Assembly: GCF_947496385.1 (NCBI RefSeq)
Contig: NZ_CANMCP010000003.1
Coordinates: forward strand, 124,001-188,000
DNA from: an uncultured Croceicoccus sp.
Lineage (GTDB): Bacteria > Pseudomonadota > Alphaproteobacteria > Sphingomonadales > Sphingomonadaceae
Direction: 5' to 3'
Length of the DNA stretch: 64,000 bases
The notes beneath the pieces are model-generated. The model was not told where the DNA came from. It ran no database searches and saw nothing but the letters and a program-made list of their open reading frames with translations. Numbering within the stretch: the stretch's first letter is position 1; every line of letters begins with the position of its first letter. This document shows positions 44,515-54,919 of the stretch, piece by piece. The position numbers and the translations under genes are program-made.

Positions 44515-45297
44515 TCAGCGTCCCTTCCACTGGGCTGCGCGCTTTTCGACAAACGCCTGCATGCCCTCTTGTCTGTCTTCGGTCGCGGTCAGAATCTGAA
44601 ACGCGCGCCGTTCGAACAGCAATCCCTGATCGAGCGTGGTTTCGAAGGCCGCGTCGACCATTTCCTTGTTCACCATCGCGGCGAGCGGGGCCATGCCGGC
44701 GATCGCCTCGGCCGCCTTCATCGCCTCGTCCATGAGCTCGGCGGCGGGCACCACGCGGGATACCAGCCCGCTGCGCTCCGCTTCCTCGGCATTCATGTTG
44801 CGCCCGGTCAGGCACATGTCCATCGCCTTTGCCTTGCCGACCGCGCGGGTGAGCCGCTGCGACCCGCCCATGCCCGGCGCCACGCCGAGCTTGATCTCCG
44901 GCTGTCCGAACATCGCGGTGTCGCTGGCGATGATGAAGTCGGCCATCATGGCAAGCTCGCACCCGCCGCCGAGCGCGAACCCGTTGACCGCGGCGATCCA
45001 CGGCTTGCGCACCGCTTTGACAAGGCGGCTGGTCCAGCCGGCGAAAAAATCCTCGGTAAAGAATTGCGCGCTCGACTTGTCGACCATCTCCTTGATGTCG
45101 GCGCCGGCGGCAAACGCCTTCTCCCCGCTGCCGGTGAGAACGGCGCAGCGCTGGCTATCGTCCTTCTCATACTCCGCAAACGCGGCGATTAGATCCTCCA
45201 GAACCTGGGAATTGAGGGCATTCAACGCCTTGGGCCGGTTCAGCGTTATCAGCGTGACCGCGCCCTTCTGTTCGACGGTAATCGTTTCGTAGCTCAT
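44515..45297 (-). CDS. Enoyl-CoA hydratase (probable methacrylyl-CoA hydratase)
   Basis: This 260-residue crotonase hydrates a 2-enoyl-CoA. Both catalytic glutamate regions are present ([17 protein letters not shown] and [20 protein letters not shown]), as is the oxyanion AAGADIKEM segment. Its place between the HIBYL-CoA hydrolase and mmsB suggests hydration of methacrylyl-CoA in valine catabolism, although the enzyme may also serve short-chain fatty acids. The start overlaps the preceding stop by four bases. Confidence 0.92.
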   Translation of the reverse strand: MSYETITVEQKGAVTLITLNRPKALNALNSQVLEDLIAAFAEYEKDDSQRCAVLTGSGEKAFAAGADIKEMVDKSSAQFFTEDFFAGWTSRLVKAVRKPWIAAVNGFALGGGCELAMMADFIIASDTAMFGQPEIKLGVAPGMGGSQRLTRAVGKAKAMDMCLTGRNMNAEEAERSGLVSRVVPAAELMDEAMKAAEAIAGMAPLAAMVNKEMVDAAFETTLDQGLLFERRAFQILTATEDRQEGMQAFVEKRAAQWKGR

Positions 45298-46340
45298 AGC
45301 GGTCTCCATTCCTCTTCCCCTTCCATCGGTGCGAACAGAGAGGCGATGTCGTCCTCGCTCACTGCGTCGGCCGTGGCCGGTTGCCATTGGGGATCGTTGT
45401 CCTTGTCCACGAGCAGGGCACGCACGCCCTCCGCAAAATCGGGACGGGTGATGATGCGCCCGGCGGCGCGATATTCCATCGTCATGTTCGCGGCGAAATC
45501 CTCCGCCTCGGCGCCGAGCTGCAACTGGCGGAGCACCGCCTTGCAGCTGGTCGGGCTTTTCTTGCGGAGGGTCTTCAGCTCCTTTGCCGCCCAGTCGCTG
45601 TCGTCGGCCTCCAGCGCGGCGATGATCGTTTCCAGATCGTCGGAGGCGAAGAGCCGGTCGATCACCTCCCGATTGCCGGCGATGCGGGCCTCGGGCGGGC
45701 TTTCGCTTGCCTCATCCAGGATGGCGGCGATGTCGCCCGGCTCGGCAATGATGCGGGCCTTCACCTCGGCGAGCTTTTCGGACGGGATGTAATGGGTGGC
45801 AATGCCCGCCCACACGCATTCGGCCCCGTCGAGGCGCGCGCCGGTCAACCCGATGAACTGCCCCACGCGCCCCGGCAGGCGCGGCAGGTACCATCCGCCG
45901 CCCACGTCGCAGATGAGGCCGATGCCCGTTTCCGGCATGGCGAATTTCGTGTTCTCGGTCGCGACGCGGTACCGGCACGGCTGCGCGATGCCGACGCCGC
46001 CGCCCATGGTGATGCCGTCCATGAACGCCGCGATCGGCTTGTCATAGGTGAACATCAGATGGTTGAGCCGGTATTCGAGGGCGAAGAATTCGCGCCCGCG
46101 CACGCCCGCATCCTCCATCGCCGATCGGCGCAGCAGGGTGACGTCGCCGCCCGCGCAGAAACCGCGCCCCTCCGAATGGTCGAGCAGGACGGCCCGGATC
46201 GCATCGTCCCCGGCCCAGCCGCGCAGCGCCTCCGTCATCGCCTCGCACATGTCGAGGGTGAGGGCATGGATCGCCTTGGGCCGGTTGAGCGAGATATGCC
46301 CCGCCGCCCCATGCGCGTGAATATGTACTTCGTCGGTCAT
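45294..46340 (-). CDS. 3-hydroxyisobutyryl-CoA hydrolase
   Basis: This 348-residue crotonase-fold enzyme removes CoA from 3-hydroxyisobutyryl-CoA, which keeps toxic methacrylyl-CoA low. It is longer than a hydratase and has the HIBCH features: [34 protein letters not shown], the catalytic [14 protein letters not shown] and a C-terminal extension with [13 protein letters not shown]. The start [11 protein letters not shown] is an ATG 20 bases after the dehydrogenase gene. It is cytosolic. Confidence 0.94.
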   Translation of the reverse strand: MTDEVHIHAHGAAGHISLNRPKAIHALTLDMCEAMTEALRGWAGDDAIRAVLLDHSEGRGFCAGGDVTLLRRSAMEDAGVRGREFFALEYRLNHLMFTYDKPIAAFMDGITMGGGVGIAQPCRYRVATENTKFAMPETGIGLICDVGGGWYLPRLPGRVGQFIGLTGARLDGAECVWAGIATHYIPSEKLAEVKARIIAEPGDIAAILDEASESPPEARIAGNREVIDRLFASDDLETIIAALEADDSDWAAKELKTLRKKSPTSCKAVLRQLQLGAEAEDFAANMTMEYRAAGRIITRPDFAEGVRALLVDKDNDPQWQPATADAVSEDDIASLFAPMEGEEEWRPL

Positions 46341-46360
46341 GTGCAGCCTTCGTTTATCTA

Positions 46361-47506
46361 TCAATCGCGCAGGAGATCGCGGCCCACGATCATGCGCATG
46401 ATCTGGTTCGTGCCTTCGAGAATGGAATGAACGCGAAGGTCGCGCCACAGTTTCTCGATCGGGTAATCCTTGAGATAGCCGTAGCCGCCATGCAGCTGCA
46501 GCGCATGGTCGACGACGCGCGATCCGGTTTCGGTCGCGATCATCTTCGCCATCGCGGCAAAGCGCGTCTTGTCCGGCGCCTCGTTCGTGACCTTCACCGC
46601 GGCGAGGTAGAGCAGCGCGCGCGCCGCCTCCAGCTCGGCGGCCATTTCCGCGATGGTGAATTGCGTGTTCTGAAAATCGGCGATGGCCTTGCCGAACTGC
46701 GTCCGGTCCTTGGTATAGGCGATCGCCTCGTCCAGTGCGCGCTGCGCCCCGCCGAGCGAGCACGCCCCGATATTGAGCCGCCCGCCGTCAAGCCCGGTCA
46801 TCGCGATGGAAAAACCCTGCCCCTCGTCGCCGACGCGGTTTTCCTTGGGCACCTTCACATTGTCGAAGATGACCTGCGCGGTGGGCTGGTTCTTCCACCC
46901 CAGCTTCTTCTCGTTCGCGCCGAAGGACACGCCGTCCATGTCCTTTTCGATGACGAGGCACGAAATGCCCTTCGGTCCGTCGGCGCCGGTGCGGACCATC
47001 ACGACGTAGATTTCATTCTGGCCGCCGCCCGAAATGAACTGCTTGGATCCGGTGACCTCGTAATGGTCGCCCTTGTCCACCGCCTTCGTCTTCAACGCCG
47101 CCGCATCGGAACCCGACGACGGTTCGGTCAGGCAATAGCTCGCCAGCCGGTCCATGCCGATGAGATCGGGCAGATATTTCGATTTCACCGCCTCGCCGCC
47201 GAAACGGTCGATCATCCACGCGGCCATGTTGTGGATCGAGATGAACGCGCTGGTCGAGGGGCAGCCATGGGCCATCGCCTCCATGATGAGCGCAGCCTCC
47301 AGCCGGCCGAGCCCGATCCCGCCCGATTCCTCCGACACGTAGATCGACCCGAAGCCCAGCTCTGCCGCCGCCTTGATGGTATCGCGGGGGAAGATCGCGT
47401 TTTCGTCCCATTCGCCGGCGTGGGGCGTGATATTGTCGGCGGTGAAGCGCTGCGCCATCTCCTGAATGGCGATCTGGTCGCCGGTCAGTGAAAACTGGTC
47501 TTCCAT
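46361..47506 (-). CDS. Isobutyryl-CoA dehydrogenase-like acyl-CoA dehydrogenase
   Basis: This 381-residue FAD enzyme oxidises a short-chain acyl-CoA and passes electrons to ETF. The family signatures are visible: YCLTEPSSGSDAAALKT near residue 127, GSKQFISGGGQNEIYVVM, and the C-terminal LHGGYGYLKDYPIEKLWRDLRV and ILEGTNQIMRMI, whose Glu is the usual catalytic base. It leads a four-gene operon specific for valine, so isobutyryl-CoA is the probable substrate. Methylmalonate semialdehyde dehydrogenase (mmsA), often adjacent, is absent. Confidence 0.93.
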   Translation of the reverse strand: MEDQFSLTGDQIAIQEMAQRFTADNITPHAGEWDENAIFPRDTIKAAAELGFGSIYVSEESGGIGLGRLEAALIMEAMAHGCPSTSAFISIHNMAAWMIDRFGGEAVKSKYLPDLIGMDRLASYCLTEPSSGSDAAALKTKAVDKGDHYEVTGSKQFISGGGQNEIYVVMVRTGADGPKGISCLVIEKDMDGVSFGANEKKLGWKNQPTAQVIFDNVKVPKENRVGDEGQGFSIAMTGLDGGRLNIGACSLGGAQRALDEAIAYTKDRTQFGKAIADFQNTQFTIAEMAAELEAARALLYLAAVKVTNEAPDKTRFAAMAKMIATETGSRVVDHALQLHGGYGYLKDYPIEKLWRDLRVHSILEGTNQIMRMIVGRDLLRD

Positions 47507-47620
47507 CGTGTCTCGTTTCCTCTTCAGCCGCGAAGGCGCGGTCGATCGTTCTTGTGGCCGAAGCCTTCGCCGCGCGGCGGGACGGGTGTTTCCTTACCTA
47601 CGCATCGCGGGCCGCGCGGT

Positions 47621-48142
47621 TCACGCGCAACGCATATATCTTTGCTCCCCGCGCATGGCATCGGGCCCGGATTCGCGGCGCAGCAACGTGTCCCCCTCGC
47701 GCAGGAGCGTCATGTCGCGGCGCCATTCCATGCCTTCGCCCTCGAACGCAAATTCGGCGCGCAGATAATCGTCCGACCGTTCCGTCACATCGGCCAACGT
47801 GCCCACCGATTCGTAAAAGGTCAGCCTGTTCGTTTCGATAGTCAGCAAACCCTTGGCCACCGAAGCGGGTCCGTCGCAATCGTTGCGCGTCATGCCCCAC
47901 CGGCCCCGCATCGATGCCGGTATCGCCATGGGGGCGCCGTCCCCCGGCCCACGCACGCCGTCCGCAGGTGCGGTGACCGAACCGGGCGCCGGATCGGCCA
48001 GCGATTGGTCGCTTGGCTGGAGGGCCGCACCATCGTCCGCATCGTCCGCCACGACCTCGCTGTCGACCGGGGGCGTGTCGTCATCGGCGGCGCCGCATGC
48101 ACACAGCATCGCGGTGAGCAGGAGCGCGGGAATGGGTTTCAT
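47621..48142 (-). CDS. Hypothetical lipoprotein
   Basis: This is a 173-residue predicted lipoprotein with lipobox LCAC at about residues 13-16. A highly acidic Asp-rich linker follows, then a small domain (about residues 77-173) containing MRGRWGMTRNDCDGPASVAKGLL and GMEWRRDMTLLREGD, with a cysteine one residue from the end. The layout resembles sphingomonad envelope proteins that measure or bind small ligands, but I recognise no named family. It lies between the valine operon and a Crp/Fnr regulator, without evident coupling to either. Confidence 0.7.
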   Translation of the reverse strand: MKPIPALLLTAMLCACGAADDDTPPVDSEVVADDADDGAALQPSDQSLADPAPGSVTAPADGVRGPGDGAPMAIPASMRGRWGMTRNDCDGPASVAKGLLTIETNRLTFYESVGTLADVTERSDDYLRAEFAFEGEGMEWRRDMTLLREGDTLLRRESGPDAMRGEQRYMRCA

Positions 48143-48187
48143 GGCGTCGCCTTTCGCTTTGTGGGAAATCCGCCCGGCATCAATCCG

Positions 48188-48949
48188 CTATGTCGAAATG
48201 GCGCCAACCGCGAGATCGCCCGGACCGTAGAGATAATCGGGATCGTATCGCGCGATGCTGCGCAGCTGCGCATGATCGAGCACGTTCACGCGCCCCCGGC
48301 GAATATCGACGACACCGCCGGCACGCAATTTCTGCACCATGCGGTTCATGTGGATCGCGGTCGTGCCGCACGCATCGGCAAGGTCGATCTGTGTCATGGG
48401 AAAGTCGAAACCCTGCGCATCGCCCAGCCCGACCAGCCGCAGCCGCTCCCATATCTCGGACAGGAGATGGGCGAGCCGGCCATCGGCGGGCAATTGCTCC
48501 ATCTTCATGATCCACGCCCGGTGGATCGAGGCATCGAGCAGCGTCGAAAACCACATCAGCCGCGTCAGATGCAGATCGCCGCGCAACGTGTGGTTGAGCC
48601 GTTCATGATCGACGAAGGACACGCGCACCGGCCCCACCGCGACGAGATCGTGGTCCAGCCGTTTGAGCGCATAACCATGCAGGTCGATGAAGTCGCCGGG
48701 CACCTGGATCCCGACGATATGGCGGCGGTCCCGTTCGACGACGGCCCGAATGACATAGCCGTCCACGAGGATCGTCGACCTGTTCACCAGCTCTCCGCGC
48801 CGGGACAGCACATGGCCATCGTCGAAACGCTCGACAGTATCGAACATCGCCTCGGTCGCGTCCGCCTCGTGCCGTGACATGGCGTGACGCAGCCTGCCCT
48901 TCAGAAATCGTCCCGTTACCGGATAGTCGGTGTCTGCCGCCTTCTTCAC
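48188..48949 (-). CDS. Crp/Fnr family transcriptional regulator
   Basis: This 253-residue regulator has an N-terminal cyclic-nucleotide-binding-like beta barrel (RRGELVNRSTILVDGYVIR, IVGIQVPGDFIDLHGY) and a C-terminal winged helix-turn-helix (MTQIDLADACGTTAIHMNRMVQKLRAGGVVDI). It lacks the N-terminal FNR cysteine motif, so it is not an iron-sulfur oxygen sensor. I prefer the GTG at 48949 with GGGGGA upstream over an ATG at 48982 with no ribosome-binding site. The ligand is unknown. No target site is obvious in the window. Confidence 0.88.
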   Translation of the reverse strand: MKKAADTDYPVTGRFLKGRLRHAMSRHEADATEAMFDTVERFDDGHVLSRRGELVNRSTILVDGYVIRAVVERDRRHIVGIQVPGDFIDLHGYALKRLDHDLVAVGPVRVSFVDHERLNHTLRGDLHLTRLMWFSTLLDASIHRAWIMKMEQLPADGRLAHLLSEIWERLRLVGLGDAQGFDFPMTQIDLADACGTTAIHMNRMVQKLRAGGVVDIRRGRVNVLDHAQLRSIARYDPDYLYGPGDLAVGAIST

Positions 48950-49035
48950 TGATCCCCCTTCCGCTTCTTGCCCCGTCGGCATCGCGCAGCTTTCGCTATG
49001 TGAGGCGACAGATTATGGCAAGCCGGTCAACGCGC

Positions 49036-49542
49036 CTACCCCTCGCCCAGCGGGAGAAGCGCGCGGTAGCGCCCCTGAAAGAAGAGCAGCGGCTCGCTTT
49101 CCTTTTCGAGCGCGAGTTCGCGCACCCGCCCCACGACAAAGACGTGATCCCCGGCGGGGTGCACCGCCTCGATGTCGCAATCGACGAAGGCCAGGCAATC
49201 GTCGAGAATGGGCGAGCCATTGTCCGACATGCGATAGCCGACCCCGGCGAAACGGTCCGCCACGGGCCGGGTGAACCGGGTGCACAGGTCCATCTGATCC
49301 TGCGTGAGCACGTTGGCGCAGAACTTGCCCGCGTCGCGGATCCGCGGCCACGTGCTGCTGCTCGTCGCGGGGAGGAACGCGACCAGCGGCGGATCGAGCG
49401 ACACCGACAGGAACGAGCCCACGGTCATGCCGACGGGCCCGTCGCCATCGTCGGCGCCGGGCGCGGTGATCACCGTGACCGCGGTGCTGCAATGGCCCAG
49501 CACCTTGCGGAAGAAATCGGAATTTTCGGGATGCTCGCTCAT
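49036..49542 (-). CDS. Flavin reductase family protein
   Basis: This 168-residue FMN/FAD-binding reductase of the HpaC/flavoredoxin type has the conserved GMTVGSFLSVSLDPPLVAFLP flavin site near residues 38-58, a CANVL segment and a C-terminal region that completes the split barrel. Such enzymes supply reduced flavin to a monooxygenase partner. No partner is adjacent. Its ATG overlaps the folE stop by one base, so the two are co-transcribed; a functional link with pterin synthesis is possible but unproven. A TTG one codon earlier is ignored. Confidence 0.9.
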   Translation of the reverse strand: MSEHPENSDFFRKVLGHCSTAVTVITAPGADDGDGPVGMTVGSFLSVSLDPPLVAFLPATSSSTWPRIRDAGKFCANVLTQDQMDLCTRFTRPVADRFAGVGYRMSDNGSPILDDCLAFVDCDIEAVHPAGDHVFVVGRVRELALEKESEPLLFFQGRYRALLPLGEG

Positions 49543-50150
49543 CAATACCCCATCAGTGACAAGACTTCCTTGCGGCTGCGATCATCGTCGCGGAACACGC
49601 CCATCATGCGGCTCGTGGTCATGCCGACGCCCGGCGTGCGCACCCCCCGCGCGGTCATGCAGGCATGGCTCGCCTCGATCACCACGGCGACGCCATGCGG
49701 CTTCAGATGGTCCCAGATGCATTCGGCGACCTCGGCGGTGAGCCGTTCCTGAATCTGCAACCGGCGGGCAAACCCGTGCAGCACGCGGGCGAGCTTGGAA
49801 ATGCCGACGACATGATCGCGCGGGAGATAGGCGATATGCGCCTTGCCGATGATCGGCGCCATGTGGTGTTCGCAATGCGACTGAAACGGAATATCGCGGA
49901 GCAGGACGACCTCGTCATAACCGCCCACCTCCTCGAATATGCGGGACAGGTGGATCGACGGATCCTCCCTGTATCCCTGGCAATATTCGAGCCAGGCGCG
50001 CGCGACCCGTTTCGGCGTGTCGAGCAAACCCTCGCGCTCCGGATCGTCGCCGGTCCAGCGGATCAGCGTGCGGATCGCGTCCTGCACCTCGTCCGGGACA
50101 TCGGGCTTGCCGAGCGGATTGTCTTCATCCGGTCCGACGAGGCTGCTCAT
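49542..50150 (-). CDS. folE: GTP cyclohydrolase I
   Basis: FolE converts GTP to dihydroneopterin triphosphate, the first step of folate synthesis. The 202-residue protein shows the family motifs: the DTPKRVARAWLEY start of the core, the zinc and substrate site PFQSHCEHHMAPIIGKAHIAYLP, and the GISKLARVLHGFARRLQIQE segment. The second zinc cysteine region ASHACMTARGVRTPG is also present. The length is normal. It precedes the flavin reductase with a one-base overlap. Confidence 0.97.
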   Translation of the reverse strand: MSSLVGPDEDNPLGKPDVPDEVQDAIRTLIRWTGDDPEREGLLDTPKRVARAWLEYCQGYREDPSIHLSRIFEEVGGYDEVVLLRDIPFQSHCEHHMAPIIGKAHIAYLPRDHVVGISKLARVLHGFARRLQIQERLTAEVAECIWDHLKPHGVAVVIEASHACMTARGVRTPGVGMTTSRMMGVFRDDDRSRKEVLSLMGY

Positions 50151-50214
50151 GGGTCGTTCTCCTGTTTGCCGATCCGGGGTCTAGGGTATGGGCCGGGACA
50201 AATCCAGCGCCCGC

Positions 50215-52173
50215 TCACCCGCCGGGGTGATAGAAATCATAGATGGTGCGCGCGACCTGCTCCGAAACGCCGGGCACCCGCGCCAGATCGTCGAGCGATG
50301 CGGCCCGCACCTTTCCCGCCGTCCCGAAATGGAGCAGCAGCGCCCGCTTGCGCGCCGGGCCGATGCCGGGAATTTCGTCGAGCGGGCTGGCGCTGATGGC
50401 GCGGCTGCGTTTGGCGCGATGGGCGCCGATCGCGAAACGGTGCACCTCGTCGCGCAGGCGCTGAAGATAGAACAGCACCGGCGAATTGGTGGGCAGCATC
50501 TTTTCCCGCCCGTCGGGGAAATGAAACACCTCGCGCCCCTCGCGCCCGTGATGCGGCCCCTTGGCGATGCCGACGACGGCGACATCCTCGATGCCCAACT
50601 CCTCCAGCGTGTCCATCACGCTCGACAACTGCCCCTTGCCGCCATCGACCAGCACGAGATCGGGCCATGCCGCATCCTGCTTGCCCAGCGTTTCGCGGTC
50701 GGGATCGTCCTTGAGCGCGCGGGCGAAGCGGCGGTTCATCACCTCGCGCATCATGCCGAAATCGTCGTTCGTCTGCGCGCTCTTGATGTTGAACTTGCGA
50801 TACTGGTTTTTCAGAAACCCTTCCGGCCCGGCGACGACCATCGCGCCGACCGCGTTCGCGCCCTGAATATGGCTGTTGTCGTAGATCTCGATGCGCGAGG
50901 GCACCTCGGCCAGTTCGAGGAACTCGGCCGTTTCGCGCATGATCTTCGCCTGCGTGCTGGTCTCGGCAAGGCGCCGGTCCAGCGCCTCGGTCGCATTGCG
51001 CGACGCCTGTTCGAGCAGGCGGCGACGGTCTCCGCGCTGCGGCACCGAAATGCTCACCCTGCGTTCGGCGAGTTCGGACAGCGCATCCTCCAGCAATTCG
51101 CGCTCCTCCAGCTCCCGATCGATCAGCACGATGGGCGCGGGTGGCACCTCCTCGTAAAACTGCGCGAGGAAGGCGGCCATCACCGCGTCGGCATCCATGT
51201 CGCCGTCGTGCCGGGGAAAGAACGCGCGATGGCCCCAGTTCTGCCCCCCGCGGATGAAGAACGCCTGTATCCCGGTCTGCCCGCCCTTTACCGCCATAGC
51301 GAAGACGTCCGCATCGCCGACCCCGTTCGCATTGATGGCCTGGCTGCCCTGGATAAAGGTCGCGGCGCGCAGACGGTCGCGCAGCATGGCGGCCCGTTCG
51401 AAGTCGAGATCGGCGGCGGCGCGCGCCATGTCGGCCTCGATCTCCTTTTGCACCGCGCCCGATTTCCCGCCGAGGAAATCCTTCGCCTGCCGGATGAGCG
51501 CGTCGTAACCCTCCGCATCGATCCGCCCGACGCAGGGCGCGGAACATCGCTTGATCTGATAGAGCAGGCAGGGCCGGTCGCGCCGGGAAAAAAAGCTGTC
51601 GGTACACGACCGCAGCAGGAACAGTTTCTGCAGCGCGTTGATCGTGGTGTTGACCGATCCGGCGCTGGCGAACGGGCCGTAATAGCTGCCCTTGGCCCGG
51701 CGCGCGCCGCGATGTTTCATGATGCGCGGAAAATCGTGATCGCTGCGCAGCAGGATGAACGGAAAGCTTTTGTCGTCGCGCAGCAACACGTTGTAGGGCG
51801 GGCGAAACCGCTTGATGAGCTGCGCCTCGAGCAGGAGCGCCTCGGCCTCCGAATTGGTTGTGACGATCTCCATCCCGCGGGTCTGGCTGACCATGCGGCG
51901 CAGGCGGTTCGACAGCCGTTCGACCTGCGTATAATTGGCGACCCGGTTTTTCAGCGCGCGGGCCTTGCCGACATAGAGCACCTCGCCCTTTGCATCGAGC
52001 ATGCGATACACGCCGGGCTTGGGCTTCAACGTGCGCTGCACCTCGCGGATGGCGGCCACGCCGGCGGCGATGTCGGTGCCGCCACCCGACCCGCGCACGG
52101 TATGGGTCGCCTTCTCCTCGAGAAAGCGGTCCGACGATGCGTTTGCAGGCGGGGCGGCGGGGGTCTTGGCCAT
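50215..52173 (-). CDS. uvrC: UvrABC system protein C
   Basis: UvrC makes both incisions in nucleotide excision repair. The 652-residue protein has an N-terminal extension of about 50 residues and a GIY-YIG nuclease (PGVYRML, YVGKARALKNRV). Next come the SYYGPFASAGSVNTTI segment, cysteines around KRCSAPC, a UVR motif near residue 240 and the RNase H-like endonuclease (DNSHIQGANAVGAMVV, LVDGGKGQLSSV). It ends in tandem helix-hairpin-helix motifs (IPGIGPARKRALLLHFG, VPGVSEQVARTIYDFY). The length and order are normal. Confidence 0.97.
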   Translation of the reverse strand: MAKTPAAPPANASSDRFLEEKATHTVRGSGGGTDIAAGVAAIREVQRTLKPKPGVYRMLDAKGEVLYVGKARALKNRVANYTQVERLSNRLRRMVSQTRGMEIVTTNSEAEALLLEAQLIKRFRPPYNVLLRDDKSFPFILLRSDHDFPRIMKHRGARRAKGSYYGPFASAGSVNTTINALQKLFLLRSCTDSFFSRRDRPCLLYQIKRCSAPCVGRIDAEGYDALIRQAKDFLGGKSGAVQKEIEADMARAAADLDFERAAMLRDRLRAATFIQGSQAINANGVGDADVFAMAVKGGQTGIQAFFIRGGQNWGHRAFFPRHDGDMDADAVMAAFLAQFYEEVPPAPIVLIDRELEERELLEDALSELAERRVSISVPQRGDRRRLLEQASRNATEALDRRLAETSTQAKIMRETAEFLELAEVPSRIEIYDNSHIQGANAVGAMVVAGPEGFLKNQYRKFNIKSAQTNDDFGMMREVMNRRFARALKDDPDRETLGKQDAAWPDLVLVDGGKGQLSSVMDTLEELGIEDVAVVGIAKGPHHGREGREVFHFPDGREKMLPTNSPVLFYLQRLRDEVHRFAIGAHRAKRSRAISASPLDEIPGIGPARKRALLLHFGTAGKVRAASLDDLARVPGVSEQVARTIYDFYHPGG

Positions 52174-52235
52174 GGCGGAGGAGATAGGGGCGCAAGGGCC
52201 GGAATGGAACCGCCCTCGCGCCTCCCATTGCGTGA

Positions 52236-54698
52236 TCAGAACTGCTTGCGGAAATCGATCTCGAAAAACGTGCCGGCGGGGTCGAGGAAATCAGGCAGGT
52301 AATTGACCGGAACCGCGCCGGTCGCATCGGTCACGCGTTGCTGTGCGTCGAAGATATTGTCGATGCGCAGCGAAACCCGGCTGTTGTCGAGGAAGCCCCA
52401 TTTTTCGACCAGGCTGTCCTGTTGCCCCAGATCGACGAAGATCCGCGCATCGAACCGGATGATCGGATCGAAGGTCAGCGTGGTGTCCCGGCCCGTGAGC
52501 GTGCCGTCGATCGCGCTTTTGCCCACGTAATCGCCCGAAAGCCGCAGGCCGATGCCCTCGTAAAAAATGCCGCCGTTCATCTCGAACTGGTGCCGCGCGG
52601 TCGGATTGCCCGAAAGCGCCGCCCCGTCGAGCAGGTCCAGCCTTGGCCCGTTGTCGGAGACCAGCACGTCCTGCTGAAACCGGATCGTGTGGTAGAACCC
52701 CAGCTGCCAGCGTCCGCCGCCTTCGTTCCGTCCGAACCCCGGCCCGCCGCCGCGCCCGCCCTTTTGCGCGCCGTCCTTGTCGCGCGCGGCGATCCGGTCG
52801 GACAGGTCGAAGCCATAACGCAGGCTGCGTCCGTTCTGCTCGGCAAAGGTCACGGGGCGCTGGTCTATGGCGACGAGATTGCCCGCGCCATCACGAATGA
52901 CGCGGCCCGGAAACGCCGCCTCGGTCGCGGGGGTGAGTATGGGAAAGGCGCTGGACACGTTCTTGCTCGTCTCGTCGAAATATTCGGCGATGACGCGCGA
53001 CCGGTCGAGGAAGGGCAGGTCGTAATTCGCCCCGAATTTCCAGTCGCCCTGCCGCTCGGCGACGAGGTCGGGATTGCCCCCCGAAATCAGGTTGGCCAGC
53101 ACCGTCTGCCCGCTCGCGAAATCGAACACCGTGGCACCCACGGTCACGATCCGCGGCGCGCCGAGCTGCGACAGCGAAGGCGCCGCCTCCCTATAGTTGA
53201 AGCTCGCATTGAGGCCCAGCCGCTCCGTCACGCCCCAGTTGACGCCCGCGCTCCCCGAATAGAGCATGCCGAAGTCGGAAAGATGCCGTGCCCCGCCCGA
53301 CAGGTCGAGCGTGATGTCGCCCACCGCGTCGAGGAAGCCTGCGCGCCGGCTGGTGATCGGAATGCCGAGCGTCACGCCCGCATTGGCGTCGCCCCGCGTC
53401 AGGTCGGATGCGCTGGCCGGGTTGCGCGTGTTGCGCCCCACGACATTCTGCCAGTCGTAACCGGCGGTCAGCGTCATGGTCATTTCCCCGCCCGGCAATT
53501 CGGCGGGGCGGCCGACGAGGGTCACGAGGCTGGTCGCATTCTCGCCATTGGTGCGGGACAGCTCGCTGCCGCCGGGGCGGATCAGCCCGGCGGCCAAAAG
53601 ATCGCCGACCGGCGCACCGATCGCCACGGCGCCGGCCTGCGCGGCGGCGGCCAGCGCGGCGGTATCGGCGCCGACATCGCTGCGCGTGCGGTTTTCCGAA
53701 TGGGTCCATTTCCCCGTCGCGGTCAGGTCCCAGTCGCCGAGGCGCGTGCTGAACGCAGTGCCGAGTTCGAAACCATTGCTCTGCACGTCGCGGACCCGCG
53801 CGCCATAGCCCAGCGCCGCGGAATAAAGCGCGCGATAGGCGCTCGCCCCGTCCGGCGCGGTGAGCGTCACCGTGTCCAGCCCGGCGAGCGCCACGCTGTC
53901 CGACCGCGTGATCGCCCCGTTGAACGAAAGCGAACCGCCGCCGCCATCCTCGCCCAGCCCGGTGGACCAGTTGCCGTTGAGCGCGAAATCGCGCGTATCG
54001 GCAACGAGGCTGCGGAACCGGGCAGGGTTCGCATCATCGCCGAACACGGGCATGGGCGCGGAGGATACGCCCCGCTCCGCCTCGGTCAGCCCGCTGCTGT
54101 CTTCGAGTTCGAGCGCGATATTGAGCCTGTTCCGCCCGCTGATCTGCGCGAGGCTGACCTCCTGTTCGTTGGTCGCGTAGCCGCCGTCTATCGGCTGCCC
54201 ATATTCGACCTCTGCGGTCAGGGCCGAAAAATTGTCCTTGAGGATGAAGTTCACGACCCGCTGCGTCGCGGGATAGCCGAAGCGCAGCGCGACTTCCTCC
54301 GGCAATACCTCGACCCGCGCGATCGCCTCGGGCGGGTAGTTGAACAATTCGCGATAGCTCGACACGCGCTGTCCGTTGAGGAGAAAGACCGGCCTGCCGC
54401 CGCCGCGTCCGCTTCCCGATCCGACCTGCGGGGCGAGCTGCTCGACCAGCTCGGCGATGGACCCGGCGCCGAAACCGGCGATCTCCTCCTCGTCGAGCAC
54501 GGCCACGGGCGCTTGCGGCGCATCGACCGAACCGCGAAGGCGCGGGGCGATCACCACGATCTCGTCGAGCGTGACGGGCTCGCCCTCAACGCCGTTTTCG
54601 CCCGGCTGCGCATCGCTGCCGTTCTGCGCCAGGGCGGGGCTGCTGCATGCGATGACGGCGATGGCCGCGCTCGCGCCGAAGGTCGGACGAATGATCAT
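52236..54698 (-). CDS. TonB-dependent outer-membrane receptor
   Basis: This 820-residue receptor has a signal peptide (about 1-25, ending ALAQ), a TonB-box-like stretch ([13 protein letters not shown]), and a plug domain with the sphingomonad-type [39 protein letters not shown] 22-strand barrel ends in an aromatic residue (FRKQF). It has no adjacent regulator or enzyme to identify the substrate. Siderophore, cobalamin and carbohydrate are all possible, and the plug type is common in receptors of unknown ligand. It needs the TonB at about 27 kb or a paralogue. Confidence 0.93.
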   Translation of the reverse strand: MIIRPTFGASAAIAVIACSSPALAQNGSDAQPGENGVEGEPVTLDEIVVIAPRLRGSVDAPQAPVAVLDEEEIAGFGAGSIAELVEQLAPQVGSGSGRGGGRPVFLLNGQRVSSYRELFNYPPEAIARVEVLPEEVALRFGYPATQRVVNFILKDNFSALTAEVEYGQPIDGGYATNEQEVSLAQISGRNRLNIALELEDSSGLTEAERGVSSAPMPVFGDDANPARFRSLVADTRDFALNGNWSTGLGEDGGGGSLSFNGAITRSDSVALAGLDTVTLTAPDGASAYRALYSAALGYGARVRDVQSNGFELGTAFSTRLGDWDLTATGKWTHSENRTRSDVGADTAALAAAAQAGAVAIGAPVGDLLAAGLIRPGGSELSRTNGENATSLVTLVGRPAELPGGEMTMTLTAGYDWQNVVGRNTRNPASASDLTRGDANAGVTLGIPITSRRAGFLDAVGDITLDLSGGARHLSDFGMLYSGSAGVNWGVTERLGLNASFNYREAAPSLSQLGAPRIVTVGATVFDFASGQTVLANLISGGNPDLVAERQGDWKFGANYDLPFLDRSRVIAEYFDETSKNVSSAFPILTPATEAAFPGRVIRDGAGNLVAIDQRPVTFAEQNGRSLRYGFDLSDRIAARDKDGAQKGGRGGGPGFGRNEGGGRWQLGFYHTIRFQQDVLVSDNGPRLDLLDGAALSGNPTARHQFEMNGGIFYEGIGLRLSGDYVGKSAIDGTLTGRDTTLTFDPIIRFDARIFVDLGQQDSLVEKWGFLDNSRVSLRIDNIFDAQQRVTDATGAVPVNYLPDFLDPAGTFFEIDFRKQF

Positions 54699-54919
54699 GG
54701 GTGTGCGATAGAAGACCGCCCCTGCGCGAGATAGTCACGGGTGGTATTAATTTGTCGCAGTGCGGCATGGCACCACCAAACGGGCGTAATCGCTTGAATT
54801 TGCCCATGGCGCTTCCCATTTCGGCGCGGCGACGCTATGGGCGCGCATCGTTCCGGTTTCGGCCGGACGAACGAATTCATCGAACAGCAGCGGAAAGGAA
54901 GGGCGCACGAAGCCCGCAC

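Noticed and set aside
50188-52302. A 704-codon plus-strand frame opposite uvrC
   Set aside because: UvrC on the minus strand has every catalytic motif; the plus frame is His/Arg-rich shadow.
52338-54734. A 798-codon plus-strand frame opposite the TonB-dependent receptor
   Set aside because: The receptor has a signal peptide, plug and aromatic C-terminus; the opposite frame has none.
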